Origin: Ceratotherium simum simum
Lineage: Eukaryota; Chordata; Mammalia; Perissodactyla; Rhinocerotidae
Reading direction: 5' to 3'
Assembly (NCBI RefSeq): GCF_000283155.1
Contig: NW_004454207.1
Location: 13,982,279-14,046,278, forward strand
Length of the DNA: 64,000 nt
Part shown: one piece after another, positions 10,213 to 21,818 of the stretch
Layout: each line of letters starts with the position of its first letter
Position numbering within the stretch: position 1 is the stretch's first letter
The notes under the pieces: generated by a model
The model's database searches: none
What the model was told of the DNA's origin: nothing
The model's input: the letters and a program-made list of their open reading frames with translations, nothing else
Translations under genes and position numbers: made by a program

Positions 10213-10427
10213 ACTGAGCAGTCCAGTATGGTAGCTGCTAGATACATGTGGTTATTTAAATTTTAATTTTAATAAACTAAAATTAAATAAATGTCAAAAT
10301 CAGTTTCTCAATTGCACTAGCCATATTTTATATTCTCAGCAACCACACGCGGTTAGTGGCTACCAGATTGGGCAGCACAGATAAAGAACATTTCCATGAT
10401 TGTGGAAAGTTCTTTTGGATAGCACTT
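10213..10427 (-). mobile_element. hAT-type short palindromic element (copy 1)
   Basis: A nonautonomous DNA element whose two halves are inverted: GTCCAGTATGGTAGCTGCTA at the left and GTTAGTGGCTACCAGATTGG towards the right, with an AT-rich centre. Its right end reads TCTTTTGGATAGCACTT, the complement of the start of the copy at 21819. I believe it belongs to the MER3/MER81-like hAT group but cannot fix the name. Confidence 0.7.
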
Positions 10428-11534
10428 AATAAAGAATTTGTTGATGCATGCTGAGGTCAATGTCTACACTGATTGCAGCTCTGATTATCTGAGTTAATAT
10501 TAAGTCTTGAATCCCCTTCACTGGTGACCAGATTTCCCAACAAAGAATTTCCAACGATCATGTAGAAATCCCTCACTCCCTTGGGTATCAAAAACCTTAG
10601 GGGATTTAAAGTACTTGATGAACCATTTCTGTCCGTAAGGAAGACTAGGAATCAAATAAAATGTCCTTTTATCTACAGCGTAAAATGGTCTTTCAGGCAT
10701 AAAATCTTGTCACCACATTATTGTTTATGAAGAAGAGCAAACTGATATTAATTTGGTTAAGGCCCCACATGTGTCTACTTGACACTGGGGAAAGAGTTAA
10801 TAGTGCAAATTATTCCTCTTCCTTTAAATAGTTTCATTTTCAAAGCCTCTTCATAGTTCCCAGACAACTGAGTTTGATTCCCAGTAGGCCTACAGCTTTT
10901 GAGTCTTGTACTATAAATTCTTTCAGCTCAGCCATCTCATAATCAGTTCCATCCAGAGAAGCTCATCTCTGCCAATGGGGATCCTCCAGGAAGACCAGAC
11001 TAAATGAACTCGATGTTCTAGTGCCTTAGAAAGTCATAAAAATTAGTGCTTGTATATCTCTTGTTTACAGAACATATAAAGTCCTACCACAAACTTCAGT
11101 CTTTCTTAGTTGGATCAGCCAGCCCACCTCCCTGCCTGCCTTCTTTCCTCCCAGAAATATTTGTTATAACTTACTGCCCAGATGACATATTATTAATTAT
11201 TTATGTCTTAGTGTGAATGTCATCAGCCATTACCTTTTCCAAATATATTAGTAGTTTAATTATTCTCTCTCATTGTGGAATAAAAGTGTTGTACCTCATG
11301 CATTAAAGGACTTGCAAGTCAAAGGAAATATGGTGGTTCATTTTTCTCCTGTTTACTTCTAGAGGTTTTATAGTATTAGTTGTTACATTTAGCTCCTTGA
11401 TTTCTTCTCAATAGTAAAGGGATTTCTTCTAACATTTCATTATTTAATATTATATCCTTAATGCATTAAAAGAAGATATCCTTCATAATATAAAGGGATT
11501 GCTCTCTTATTAGCTTTTTGCCTGATAGACATCT
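10428..11534. other. No gene or named repeat seen
   Basis: AT-rich DNA. The reverse frame 10518-10700 has no known motif. Confidence 0.45.
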
Positions 11535-13370
11535 TTGAATGCTCATCTTTCTTGATGTCTCAGCTGCTTTTAATAGGAGACTATTCCCTCCTGCTTCTCC
11601 TTCTAACTCCCTGGCTTCTCATTCTCTTTCACCTGTTCCTCCTCTTTTCCTGACTTCTGCCTATTTACTGAGCTCATTTTTTCCCCGTCTTTCTCAATAC
11701 TATAATTTATTCTATTCTCATGGGCATGAGAGAAATGTGGCTGCTTTAGGGTAATAAGTAATCATGGATAACATGATTCATTCTGTTCTAAAATCAGGCT
11801 TCCTACTACTTGAACACTGAGGTATGGCAAAGAATAAGTTTGTAAGCCAGTAACACACCTACCCAGCCAGCTTCAAGCACTGATGACAAATGCAGTGAAA
11901 GAATAGCCACCAGACATCCTTCCTGTAGTAGACTTGGGCCTGACTCTAGGGTATGCAAAGTACTGAAACTCTTCACACAGTCATATCCCAAAAGAGAGAG
12001 CCTTGTAATGGTGTAAGCTATGCATGCCCATTTTCGTATTCTAATTTCATCAACCAAAAAACCATCTTCCCTTCCTTGTAAAGAAATGAGGGAGGGAAAC
12101 TGGGGATGGGTCCAAGTCATTTTCCCAATATTGTTCTCTCTTGGGGAATGCAGCAGAAGTTAAAATATGGAAATATGAGGAAATGGGACTAGGATTCCTA
12201 TTACAACCATTTCTGTGTTCGTTGCTTCCAAGTATGTCTCTCTAGCACAGACCTATCTTCGGTTTTTCATATATCACACTGTTTATGCGACTTTTTCACT
12301 GAGATGTATCATTGTCAGCTCAAAGTTAGCATGTGTAAATTTTTAGCATGTGTACTTGTACTAGACTAATCCATCCCAGTAATGTCACCTCCACCTACCC
12401 AATTGCTCCAGCCAATAATCTAGGAGTCTTCTTTTATCTTTCTCTGTCTATTTTATTGGTTCTATGTCCAAAATATGTATTAGTCCCATCTGTTCATCTC
12501 TGTCTCTATTGCCACTAGCCTATTCAAAGCAATTATCTATCATCTGGACTATTGCAGTATCTTTCTAATGGCTACCCTGCCTCTACCCTTACCTTTCTCC
12601 AATCCACGACCCACACAGTAGCCACAGAGAAATTGTTTTTAATCTTTTTTAAAAATTATTTTACTGAGGTCACATTGGTTTATAACATTGTGTAAATTTC
12701 AGATGTGCATCATTATATTTCAGCTTCTGTATAGACTGCATCATGTTCACCTCAAAAGTCTAGGTTTTATCCATCACCATACATTTGTGTCCCTTTACCC
12801 CTTTCATCCTCCCCCCACTCCCTTCCCCTCTGGTAACCACCAATCTATTCTCCTTATCTATGTGTTTGTGTGTTTGTTTATCTTCCACATATGAGTGAAA
12901 TCATACGGTATTTGTTTTTCTCTGTCTGACTTATTTCACTTAGCATAATACCCTCAAGGTCCATCCATGTTGTCGCAAATGGCACAATTTTGTCTTTTTT
13001 ATGGCTGAGTAGTATTCCGTTGTGTGTATATACCACATCTTCTTTATCCATTCATCCATTGATGGACACTTAGGTTGAAATTTTTAATAAGGTAAATCAG
13101 GTTTGAATGAGCCTCTACTTAAAAAGCTTCCATGGCTTTGCCTTTTCCTTAGGATAAAATGCATACTTCCTCCATTACTCCCAATCTCAGTAGTTTGTCT
13201 GTCTCCTTTTTAACCCTGCATGCAGGTTAAATTATTATTTTTCTTTTAAATAAATGTCTTCAGTATATGTTTTCCCCTCCTCTACTATCATGTAAGCTCT
13301 GTGAAGGCAGAAGCCATCTTCCACCTGGTTCATCACTGTGTCTCCAGAACTGGAAACCTATGTGAGTGAA
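11535..13370 (+). mobile_element. L2 LINE with ORF2 remnants, split by an L1
   Basis: The start encodes a frame matching the L2 reverse transcriptase block A (LDVSAAF at about 11550-11570, with Asn where the family has the Asp after Phe). A central gap at 11721-12200 holds unrecognised DNA. The L2 resumes with the region before the C-terminus (GGACTATTGCAGTATCTTTC near 12546, CCACACAGTAGCCACAGAG near 12611), is cut by an L1 at 12644-13080, and continues through AAAGCTTCCATGGCTTTGCC to the 3' part TGTAAGCTCTGTGAAGGCAG near 13290. The ORF2 is long dead: frames are broken and catalytic parts are missing. Confidence 0.75.
12644..13080 (-). mobile_element. L1 3' end inserted in L2
   Basis: Reverse-oriented 5'-truncated L1: ATTTTACTGAGGTCACATTG near the tail, CCCCTCTGGTAACCACCAAT, then CACTTAGCATAATACCCTCA and TTATCCATTCATCCATTGAT. 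An 8-base TTTTTAAT occurs at 12636-12643 and 13081-13088 and is the likely target-site duplication. The host L2 continues on either side. Confidence 0.88.
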
Positions 13371-13404
13371 TGCCAGTCTCTGGGAATTTATTTGGATATA
13401 TTAT

Positions 13405-13588
13405 TTATTTGATGCTCATAGCATCCTGATAAGGTTGTTAATGTCTCCAGTGTAGCTATGGGGAAAAAAATACCCTGAGACTTAGCATGACTAACTTGCC
13501 CAAGATTGACACAGCTATTAAGTGACAAATGCAGTATTTGAACCCACATATGTGTGGCCCCAAAGCCTGAGTGCCCCATCACTTGCTA
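13405..13588 (-). mobile_element. MIR SINE
   Basis: Reversed MIR: CTTGCCCAAGATTGACACAG near 13497, TTTGAACCCACATATGTG near 13538, then an end near GAGTGCCCCATCACTTG. It lies directly after the L2 tail. Confidence 0.8.
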
Positions 13589-13664
13589 GTCTGTAATCTG
13601 CACAAAGCTGAATATCCGCCTCACCCTTTTTTTCAAAGGAATTTTCCCAACAAAGAGCTAGGCT

Positions 13665-13703
13665 CAAAAAAAAAAAGAAAAAAAAAAAGAAAAAGAAAAA
13701 GAA
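13665..13703 (+). repeat. A-rich (AAAAAG)n tract
   Basis: A purine-only tract of A runs broken by single G. There is no recognisable retroelement body upstream, so it is treated as simple sequence. Confidence 0.8.
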
Positions 13704-13924
13704 TAATTTTTCTTCCTAGAGAGAATCTTTTAGCAGGTCAAATAATTAAATTTTAGGAGACCATCTTTGCCTGTGAGAGTTATGCATTTGCCATTTTAAA
13801 GAAACAGCCAGAAGTACAGTTTAATACAATGGGATATTACCACAATATGCAGGCATGAGTTCACCAGCAGACTTTTAGAAGCTCATCCATTCCTTGATTC
13901 ATAATTAAAAATCAGGAGTTTGGG

Positions 13925-14100
13925 GGCACTTACTCTGTGTCAGTCAATGCAACCTCGTGTTATATGAGTTACAAAGACACAGTCTGTGCTGTCAAGGAGT
14001 TTAAAATCAAATGGGAAAGAAAACCGTGTAAATAACTAAATGAAATACAAGTCAGAATAAAATAAGAACTAAAGCAGAGGAAGAAACTAAGCGTCTTTGT
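13925..14100 (-). mobile_element. L2 LINE 3' end fragment
   Basis: The order CACTTACTCTGTGTCAGTCA, ACAAAGACACAGTCTGTGCT, GTCAAGGAGTTTAAAATC and GTAAATAACTAAATG is the worn reversed 3' end of an L2. Confidence 0.6.
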
Positions 14101-14254
14101 GACACACAATTTGTATTTTTAGTACTGAGTATACTCATGCATAAAATATCTGATAAGCTTGACAATTTTTGTACAGTCATTTTGTTTTACTAAGTCAAAT
14201 GAGTAACACCTTAAATTTGTATTTGCCGTGAGTCTATATGTATATGAGACTGAG

Positions 14255-14510
14255 AAAGTGTGGCACGGTGTTGAAGAGAGAAACTCGTAATGGGACTGAC
14301 CAGCATTCCAGTGTCTATAGTGTCTACCAGCTATGTCTCCTTGGGCAAGTTCATTAACTCTCTAAACCTTTCCTTCCTCATTGGTAAAAGAGGATAATAA
14401 TAGCATCTAACTCCTGGGGTTTTGGGGAAGATTAAATGAGACAGTGCTTATAGAATTCTCAGGGTTTCGGCACCTAGTAAGTTCTCAACGGCAATAGCTA
14501 TTATTATTAT
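14255..14510 (+). mobile_element. MIR SINE
   Basis: Plus-strand MIR, nearly complete: CTGACCAGCATTCCAGTG, CAGCTATGTCTCCTTGGGCA, CTAAACCTTTCCTTCCTC, AGATTAAATGAGACAGTGC, then CGGCACCTAGTAAGTTCTCA. Confidence 0.85.
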
Positions 14511-15184
14511 GATGGTAATGCAGATTGAAGGCGCTATTGCGTTCTTTATAAAATACAGAAATATGCATCGTGTGTTTTTTTTTTAAAAGCACCTGACAAA
14601 AAAATCACATACCATTAAACTCTCGTTCATGCTTTGCTGCTTTCTACTCAAGTGACTTGAGCAATGTTAACTCTTTATCTGTTCCAAACAGAGATATTTT
14701 AGTGATAAATGCTATTCCCTTTCACATTACAAGGCAGCTGTGGGAAGGCAGTGAAGGTAGAAACTGTTCCAGACACAGAGATTTGTTTGATAAGCTACTT
14801 TTCCACAGGTAAACCAAAAGCTGATTAAGTATGTATATTTAAATTTATTTATAAACGGTTACAGATTCTGAGAAGTAAAAAAATACTATATATTTCCAGT
14901 GTATATGATTGCTTTATTCTCATAAAAGTTCAGATGGCCTTCATAAATTCCATGATTGAAATATGTCAGAGGCCTAGCCATGCACTCCCAAGGTGATTTG
15001 AATTTCTCCAAGAGTTTCAACAACTAGGTTCTGATGTCTCCCAGATGGAAATCTCCAGTCAAGGTCCCCCTCATTTGTACAAACAACTCCTCTATTGTAA
15101 ACACTTCAAATGGCCTGTGTCCAAAGCAGACACTCATTGTTTTACCACACAAGTCAGTTCTTAGCCCTATGCTACCACATTAGA
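14511..15184. other. No gene or named repeat seen
   Basis: AT-rich DNA without a recognised repeat. Includes a T run at 14575-14584. Confidence 0.45.
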
Positions 15185-15427
15185 CAATGGTTCTTAATCA
15201 GGGGTGAATTTACCTGCCAGGGGACATTGGACAATGTCTGTAGATATTTTTTGTTGTCACAACTGGTGGAGGGGGGAGGTGAATGCTACTGGCATCTAGT
15301 AGGTAGAAGCCTGGGATGCTGCTAACCATCCTATAATGCACAGCACAGCATCTCCACCCCCACCACCACCCCAATCACATAATTATTTGCCCCAAAATGT
15401 CAATAGTGCTGCAGTTGAGAAACCCTG
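15185..15427 (+). mobile_element. MER20-like hAT-Charlie element
   Basis: It opens CAATGGTTCTTAATCAGGGG, continues with CAGGGGACATTGGACAATGT, GTTGTCACAACTGG, CTACTGGCATCTAGTAGGTA, GGGATGCTGCTAACCATCC and CCCCAAAATGTCAATAGTGC, and closes TTGAGAAACCCTG. That is the full order of MER20. It is about 243 bases against about 219 for the consensus, because of an expanded CCACC-rich patch near 15350-15370. It is nonautonomous and encodes nothing. Confidence 0.92.
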
Positions 15428-15544
15428 ATATTTAGATTTCCACCTGGTAGCCCAAAAACCTGGGAGGGTCCTTGATTCCTCCTCCAACCACATGATATAT
15501 AGACTATATATAGGCCAATCCAGCAAGAAAAAATTTTCTATCTA

Positions 15545-16195
15545 CCCATCCTTTCTTTTCCATTACCACGTCAAGCCAAAATAACTTTTGCCTCAAACTT
15601 CTATATTTCCTCTGAATGGGTCTTCATAACTTGCTCTTTCTAATCCACTTCTTTTTTTGTTTTCAGAATTACTTTCCTAAAATGAAAGGTTGTGAATATA
15701 TCTATTCTACTTGTAGTATTTCAGGATTAAACTAAAACTGCTAAGGACAGACTATAGAAGGCCCTTCAACATTAGAAATCACTAGCCCATTTCTCCAGGA
15801 CTACTTCTTGCCAAAACTCTGTTTGCTCTCTAGGCTCCAGGCATGTTGAAAGGCCTGCCATGCTTGAGATCCCTCCCTCTCTCTCCATCCTTTGCTTTCT
15901 CAAGCCTTTATGCCTCTGGCACCCTGGGACCTCTTATTGAAATGCCCTTCCAGCCACTCCCATGTCATGTCCAGCTACTCCCATTCATCCTTTTAAGGCC
16001 TTGCTCAGACATTGCCTGCTTGGGAAGATTTCTCTGACCCTTGTGTTTGGATTAAATATACTTCCTTTGTAAATTCCTCTATAATACTATTTACCAAAAT
16101 GTATTGGTGCCCTAGATTGTGAGCTTCTTGAAGGCAGGGCTGTGTTTTATATCTTACTGTCCCCAGTACCTAGCAGCATCTGGAATATAGTTGTT
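15545..16195 (+). mobile_element. L2 LINE 3' part
   Basis: Plus-strand L2: TCTAGGCTCCAGGCATGTTG, CTTTATGCCTCTGGCACC, AATGCCCTTCCAGCCACTCC, GATTTCTCTGACCCTTGTG, TGTGAGCTTCTTGAAGGCAG, then CCCCAGTACCTAGCAGCATC. The open frame at 15843-16037 is a remnant of ORF2 C-terminal or 3' sequence, not a gene. Confidence 0.78.
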
Positions 16196-16470
16196 ATACT
16201 TAACCTTGTTGAAAGAAGTCAAACTAAAATTTATAGAATATTACTTGATAAATCGAAAAAAAAATGGCTATGTCTGAGTGTCAGCAGAGAACAAATAGAA
16301 TACTCAGATCGAATAATTTGAAGATCACGTAATAAAGGAAATCTTTACATAGGGGTAGGAACCACGAGAGAAAGTGCAGTGAATTGGGGTTAGTAATATC
16401 AGGAAGGTGTTGCCACCATGATCTGAATGAGCAAGGGGTGGGAGCCGTTCTTGAAACCTGAGGGGGGTGG

Positions 16471-16523
16471 AAAGAGAGAGAGACAGAGAACGAGAGAGAG
16501 GCAGAGAGAATGAGAGAGAGAGG
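16471..16523 (+). repeat. (GA)n-rich tract
   Basis: Imperfect GAGA runs broken by CAGAGA units. It produces the spurious Ser/Leu-rich frame on the other strand at 16281-16628. Confidence 0.85.
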
Positions 16524-16613
16524 GGCAGCTTCTAGATAGTAGCTGTCAGATCTCATGCAGGGGCTCCCTTTGGCTGAACCTAACCAAAAAAGCCAGAAAG
16601 AAATGGAGCATGT

Positions 16614-16807
16614 TGGGGCCAGCCCCATGGCCTAGTGGTTAAGTTTGGTGTGCTCTGCTTCAGCAGCCTGGGTTCGGTTTCCAGAACTACACCACTTGTC
16701 AGCAGCCATGCTGTGGCGGCGACTCACATACAAAATAGAGGAAGATTGGCACAAATGTTAGCTCAGGGCGAATCATCCTCAAAAAAAAAAAAAAAAGAAA
16801 GAAAGAA
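16614..16807 (+). mobile_element. ERE SINE, copy 3 (minimal form)
   Basis: Head GGGCCAGCCCCATGGCCTAG, core CAGCCATGCTGTGGCGGCGA, then only one of the two 3' GTTAGCTCAGGGC blocks before the A-rich tail (16784 onward, with GAAA units). It is flanked by a 17-base target-site duplication, AAAGAAATGGAGCATGT, at 16597-16613 and 16808-16824, a perfect match, suggesting a fairly young insertion. Confidence 0.94.
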
Positions 16808-16934
16808 AAAGAAATGGAGCATGTCGATGTGGTCCACAAAGATCAGGCTCCAAAGACCAAAATCAGGATGGAAAAGGGTGGAAAATAGATCTGGATATGG
16901 TAAATGGAAAATATCCAGCACCATGACATTGTGA

Positions 16935-17150
16935 AAATAAGCATGGGTTTTGAAGTCTGACAAACGTTAGTTTCAAATCCAAGTGTTTGTATTCTCTAGT
17001 TGTGTGACCACGGGTAAGATGCTTCACACAGCTGGACCTTAATAGTAATTATAACAACGTCTTTTCAAGGTTACCATTAGGATTAAATGAGACAGTGTCT
17101 ATACATGCCTTATAGATTGTCTAGCATAGAGTAGGGCTAACAAGATCAAG
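16935..17150 (+). mobile_element. MIR SINE
   Basis: Plus-strand MIR: GCATGGGTTTTGAAGTCTGA, AGTTGTGTGACCACGGGTAA, TTAGGATTAAATGAGACAGT, then CTAGCATAGAGTAGGGC. Confidence 0.78.
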
Positions 17151-18629
17151 ATTTCAAGCATATTAAAAACAAAAGTTAGAGTCTCTCTAAACTAAGTAAA
17201 AGAAATGAAAAAAAAATCTCGTGCCTAATCCTTGTCAGTCCTCTCAAGTCCTCTCACAGATGGTGGAACCATAGCAGAACTAGTCCCACTAGTGGAAAAA
17301 TTTCCCAAATCATCCTGAGTCAGTATTATCCTCATGAGCTTTTGTGTATATGTACATACAAAATGAAGCTGGAAAGCTCAAAACTGCCTGCATCTGTACC
17401 TTTACTAGCTGTTTGTTATTTTACAGTAATGCGAGATTTGCCTGAGATGTATTTACATTTTCCTCATATAGACTATATCTGCTTGCAGAAGTAGTCCGGT
17501 CTAAATGGCAGGAATTAATCCATTGAAGATACAGAATTTGGTTGAAACATCTGTTTGATATTCTGTGCAACCAACTTCATCTATTCTCCACACAAAAAGA
17601 ACACAATCTTACTTATAATAAACATTTTTTTTTTTTGTAATGGCAATCATGCAGCTGTGGAAAACATGGTTTATCATTAGATAATCACATCCTTGGGGAC
17701 TGCATGCACCCGACTGTGTCTTACGCTTCCTATGTTGGAAATTTAATTTTCTTATAAATGTCAGAACTGTTGCCTTGCCACATATTGCTTAATTAATAAT
17801 TAGACCATAATTCCATCCTCATAAACTATATTTAAATCTATATGCTATATGTTTGTGTACATAATACAAGCAGGACTAGACATAGATAACAGAGCCTTTT
17901 GTATCTCGGCTAAGCGCATTTACATTTCAGACCCTAGTATTAACTTGTACTAGTTGGTACATTTACTCCATGAGTGAAAACATCAGCTCATAAAAATGAT
18001 TTAACTGGAGAAACACAGCCGAATTCTTAATGTCTTCCCCGTGCTCTATAATATATCATTGGCCCAGATTTTTAAGAAATCAGGCTAAGGGCAAGAATGA
18101 ATGTGAGTAACAAGTAAAAACGAATGTGAGTAATAAGTAAAAGCTAACTGATCACTTTTGAGATTGGACCTGAATCCTAATCATGATTACCAACAGACTA
18201 AAAATATTTTGGTCATTTAGAAAAGATTGGCCATTTGTGCTGTTATAGCGTCAAGAGATATGCATTTTTCCCCTGTATATAAAGTGGAAAGTATCTTTCA
18301 TTGCTGTGGTCAGGCTGCTGATAGCATGAAGACCTGTGATGACCTATTGTGTCAGGTGTAATTTAAATCAGTTTTTGAGCAAGATGGCTGTTGAGCATGA
18401 GCCTCCAGGATGAATCCCCGTCACTAGGAGGCAAGTGTTGGGAGTTCTGAGCTGACGAGCAGGTTTAGAGGTGGACTGCTAAGGGTGCTTCACACTGGAG
18501 TTGGTTTTAGTTGGCGTGAAACCAAGTGGTAAATTACAATGAAGTTACTTTTCTTAACTATTAAGTACTTCTCTCTTTCACATGTGTTATTACATCTCTT
18601 GTCACATCTAGGACAAATATACTAGTCCC
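17151..18629. other. Repeat-poor block, no gene seen
   Basis: About 1.5 kb with no named repeat. The stretch 17640-18080 is rich in TAAT-type motifs (for example TTAATTAATAATTAGACCAT near 17790), which are homeodomain-like binding words. It may be regulatory. No coding frame of note. Confidence 0.45.
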
Positions 18630-18842
18630 AGGGGGAGGATGAGAGCCACGTAGAGCAGAGCCACTCCCAGCTGACACCAACCTAAATCAATTGCATTTCC
18701 AGCTGACAGCGAACACATGAGTGAGCCCAGCCTAGATCAGCCTAAATCAGTTGACAGCCGGCTAAATAAATGTCTCTTGTTGTATGCCATTGAGATTTTA
18801 TGGTTGTCTGTTTTGCAGCATGACTGTGACCATAACTAGTCG
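18630..18842 (+). mobile_element. MLT1-type MaLR LTR, 3' part
   Basis: Plus-strand order GGGAGGATGAGAGCCACGTA, GAACACATGAGTGAGCCCAG, CCTAGATCAGCCTAAATCAG, AATAAATGTCTCTTGTTG and a final worn GTGACCATAACTAG. This is the 3' half of an MLT1 LTR, including the AATAAA polyA signal region. Confidence 0.72.
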
Positions 18843-18904
18843 TCCCTTGCCTTTTTGATCTTAGTCTCCCCTACTGACATCGGTGTAGTGTTGTTGGACG
18901 GTAA

Positions 18905-19045
18905 TGGTGGTTACCATTCACTCTATTTACTGCCTACTATGTGCCAGGTGCTTTACATATGCTATCTCTGATTCTCACCTAATTATTACCCAATTTTATA
19001 GATGAGTAGAATGAAGTTCAGAGACATTAAGTTCATCTAATGGCT
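18905..19045 (-). mobile_element. MIR SINE
   Basis: Reversed MIR: CTACTATGTGCCAGGTGCTT near 18936, GATTCTCACCTAATTATTAC, then TTTTATAGATGAGTAGAATG. The tRNA-like head is missing. Confidence 0.8.
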
Positions 19046-19067
19046 TTCTTGACATCTCCACCTTGTG

Positions 19068-19658
19068 TTCTAATAGGCAGCACAAACATTTGTTCAACAC
19101 TAAGTGCCTTGTCTTCCCCCCACAACCTGTTCAACCCACAATCTTCCCCACCTCGCTTAATGGCAATTCTATCTTTCCAGTTACTCTGATACAAACCCTG
19201 GGGCTGTATTTGACTTTCCTCTCAGATCTCAAATTCAATTTATCAATAAATCCTATTGACTGTATATTCAAAATATGTACAGAATCAGATCACTTCTCAC
19301 CACCTCCACTGCTACCACCCTGGTCCAAACCACCATCATCTCTTGCCTGGATTATACATCACTCTTTAATCTGGCCACTTTCACTCATGCCCTTCTGCAG
19401 TTGATTCTCCTCATAGAATCTAGAGCAATCTTCCAAAAATGTTTGTTAAATCATGTCACTCTTCTGTTAAAAACATTCTCAGAATAAAATCCAAAGTTCC
19501 TGCAATGGCATATAAGACTCCACACAATTTTTCTCCAGTCAAATATATAAGCTCCGTAAGCACAGGAGTTATATTTTGCTCACAGATATTTCCACAGGGG
19601 CCTGACCAGTACCCAACACAATTGTAGGTGCTCAATAAATGCTTGTTGATTGAACGAG
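19068..19658 (+). mobile_element. L2 LINE, ORF2 C-terminus to 3' end
   Basis: Well-preserved plus-strand L2. ACTTCTCACCACCTCCACTG near 19291 and CACCATCATCTCTTGCCTGG near 19331 match the ORF2 C-terminal region; AAATCATGTCACTCTTCTG and GTGCTCAATAAATGCTTGTT mark the 3' end. Open frames at 19063-19404 and 19275-19487 are overlapping remnants in different frames, so the ORF is shifted. There is an internal deletion between about 19545 and 19555. Confidence 0.88.
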
Positions 19659-21810
19659 TGACAGCAACCTTGAGTACAGGTCATTCCTTTAATAAATGGC
19701 TGAGATGGAATTTAAATCCTGTTTGATCTAACTTCAGTGACATCCCATTTTTTTCATCACTCACCCAGTGTTCAACTTTTATGTATTGAAGATAAATATT
19801 TTGGTTCTTTCCCTAATGACTTGTTTGTCTCCTTCTTTCTTCTGTGCTTTAATAAATTTTACCAGGTAAAAAATGGATTGGTGGTTGTGGTGATGACAGG
19901 GGCTAGTTTGCTGAAGTGTTTTGTTTATATGATATTAGGATGGGAGAGTGAAGGGTGTGACTATTACCTCCTCTCCTCATGGCAGAAATGAATCTACAAG
20001 GTAAGGCGGGGCCAGAAGGGGCTATGTAGAGGAGCTTGTCTCTCTTCTTTGATAGTGAGTTTTATTTTTAGGTAACTAAAAAAAATTCCATTATACAGCC
20101 TGAAAGTGGAGTTTTCTAAGCTTGTGACAGAATGTATCACAGCATTCCACCAGAAAATAGGTGGTCTACTTATCTTTCAATATTTCCTTTCATTCTGTTG
20201 ATACCAGAGACGGAGACCCACTCCTTTTGTAATAAGTCTTCATGTTTTGGAGCTCATTATTAAAATACCTTCCGCCTTTTTTTTTCTTTAGGTTTAAATA
20301 ATGTACAATCATTTAACCTTTATTCCTCAATCTTATTTCTGAATCTTTAATCATTTTCTTTATTTTGCTGTAAGTCTTCTTCAAATTCTTCACATATTAA
20401 AAGTTGAAGGGCCTCTACTGGTATTCTTCAATAGGGGATTTTTCTACGTTAGTGTTGAATATATAAGTACAGACATGATTAATTACATTGACTCTTCTGA
20501 ACCAAATGCTTAACCAGAATATGTATATATTCCTAGTGTAAATACTAGTATAGTGCTGCTGTATGTCTTAGTAACATTTTTGACTTTTATTTTTTATATT
20601 ATTCAGCCAACCTTAGATCACTTAAAAAAAAAAACTCTCCTTTCTGTACATATCATACTCTAAAACTACTTAAAATAGTTTTAAATAGCTTGCCAGGGAC
20701 TTTTGATCTATGTACCATTGTAGTTTTTAGATTTAGAGCACTAAACTTTTAATATATGAGTGAAATGACTATTGCAGTATGGCAGGGATATTGCAAAAAA
20801 AACCTTTGGGTCCCACCAAAAAAAAAAAATGTAATTCCATGATATTTGCATTGTTTGCACATACATTACCAGACTGCTTCCTTTCCTCTAGGCTAAGAGA
20901 CACTGTGATGCGGAAACAGAATTCTCAGAGATTCCTTATAAATATAAATCCCTCCCCTCACCAAATAACATAAAGACAATGTAGTCAGGAATTTGTTCAT
21001 GCTTACTTTCTGACCTTATCTTTTTAAGAATTAAAGAGATAATGTGCATCATTGGTACAAAGGTCAATTACAGCATAATCTCTTTTGTATAGATTTAACC
21101 AGTATAAAAATTCTTGAATTACCCTTAAAATGAGGATTAAAAATGCACTCGATGCACCTGGATTAGCTATTAACACTAGAAAATTTGTTTGATTGGGAGA
21201 ATATAACTTGGCTGAATTATCCATTTTGACATTCACGTTCTCTTGAATAGAAAAGAATTAAGAACTATAACGTTTTTTGGGATAGGGAAGAGACACTTTT
21301 TCCTAAGTCCCTCTTTGCCTTTGAAGAGATATTTTCTAAGAAAGATGCTTTCACTTTGTTCCCAGAAGAATTATTTTATGACCTGATTTTCTGTAAATAA
21401 AATTGTCATAAGTCAACTTACTTAGAGAGCACTTGATCCTATGTTGAAATTCCTTCTTTAAATATCAATGAATTTCCATCAGGTCCATCCAGGAAAACTT
21501 TGATTAGCCAAAGCCCAGCTGCTCGTATCCATTTTTTGGAATGAATATTATGGAAACTGGTTTTATAGGACAAGGCAGAGACAGTATATTTTGTTGGTTT
21601 TGGAAGACAGGACTTTTTATTGTTGTTTCAAAAGAAAAAATTCCAAGACACGGACTGGATCCAATGCAGTTTTCAATCTACTTCAACCTTGAAATTTTAG
21701 TTTATTTTTAAATTAAAAATTGTCAAACAAGCAAGGATCCTTTATCACCAAAGGGTACAAGAAAAGTATATTTAAGTAAAAGAAGATAATTTTTCTGGTT
21801 AATATTAGAT
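19659..21810. other. Repeat-poor DNA, no gene seen
   Basis: No named repeat over 2.1 kb. The 84-codon frame at 19737-19991 has a hydrophobic centre but no known motif. Short A runs at 20624-20633 and 20820-20829. Confidence 0.4.
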
Positions 21811-21818
21811 ATTTAGAG

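Larger units (their letters stand above)
16305..16925 (+). mobile_element. Unnamed interspersed repeat (copy A), split by ERE
   Basis: Shares ordered blocks with 47922-48385: a TAATAAAGGAAATCTTTACA block, a CCCTTTGGCTGAACCTAACC block (CCATTTGGCCAAACCCAA in the other copy) and a terminal GGAAAATATCCAGCAC block. A GA-rich patch lies at 16471-16523. An ERE interrupts it at 16614-16807. I know the pattern from mammalian genomes but cannot name the family or class. No coding frame. Confidence 0.55.

Noticed and set aside
16281..16628. 115-codon reverse frame with Ser/Leu repeats
   Set aside because: The repeats come from the GA-rich tract at 16471-16523 inside an interspersed repeat.
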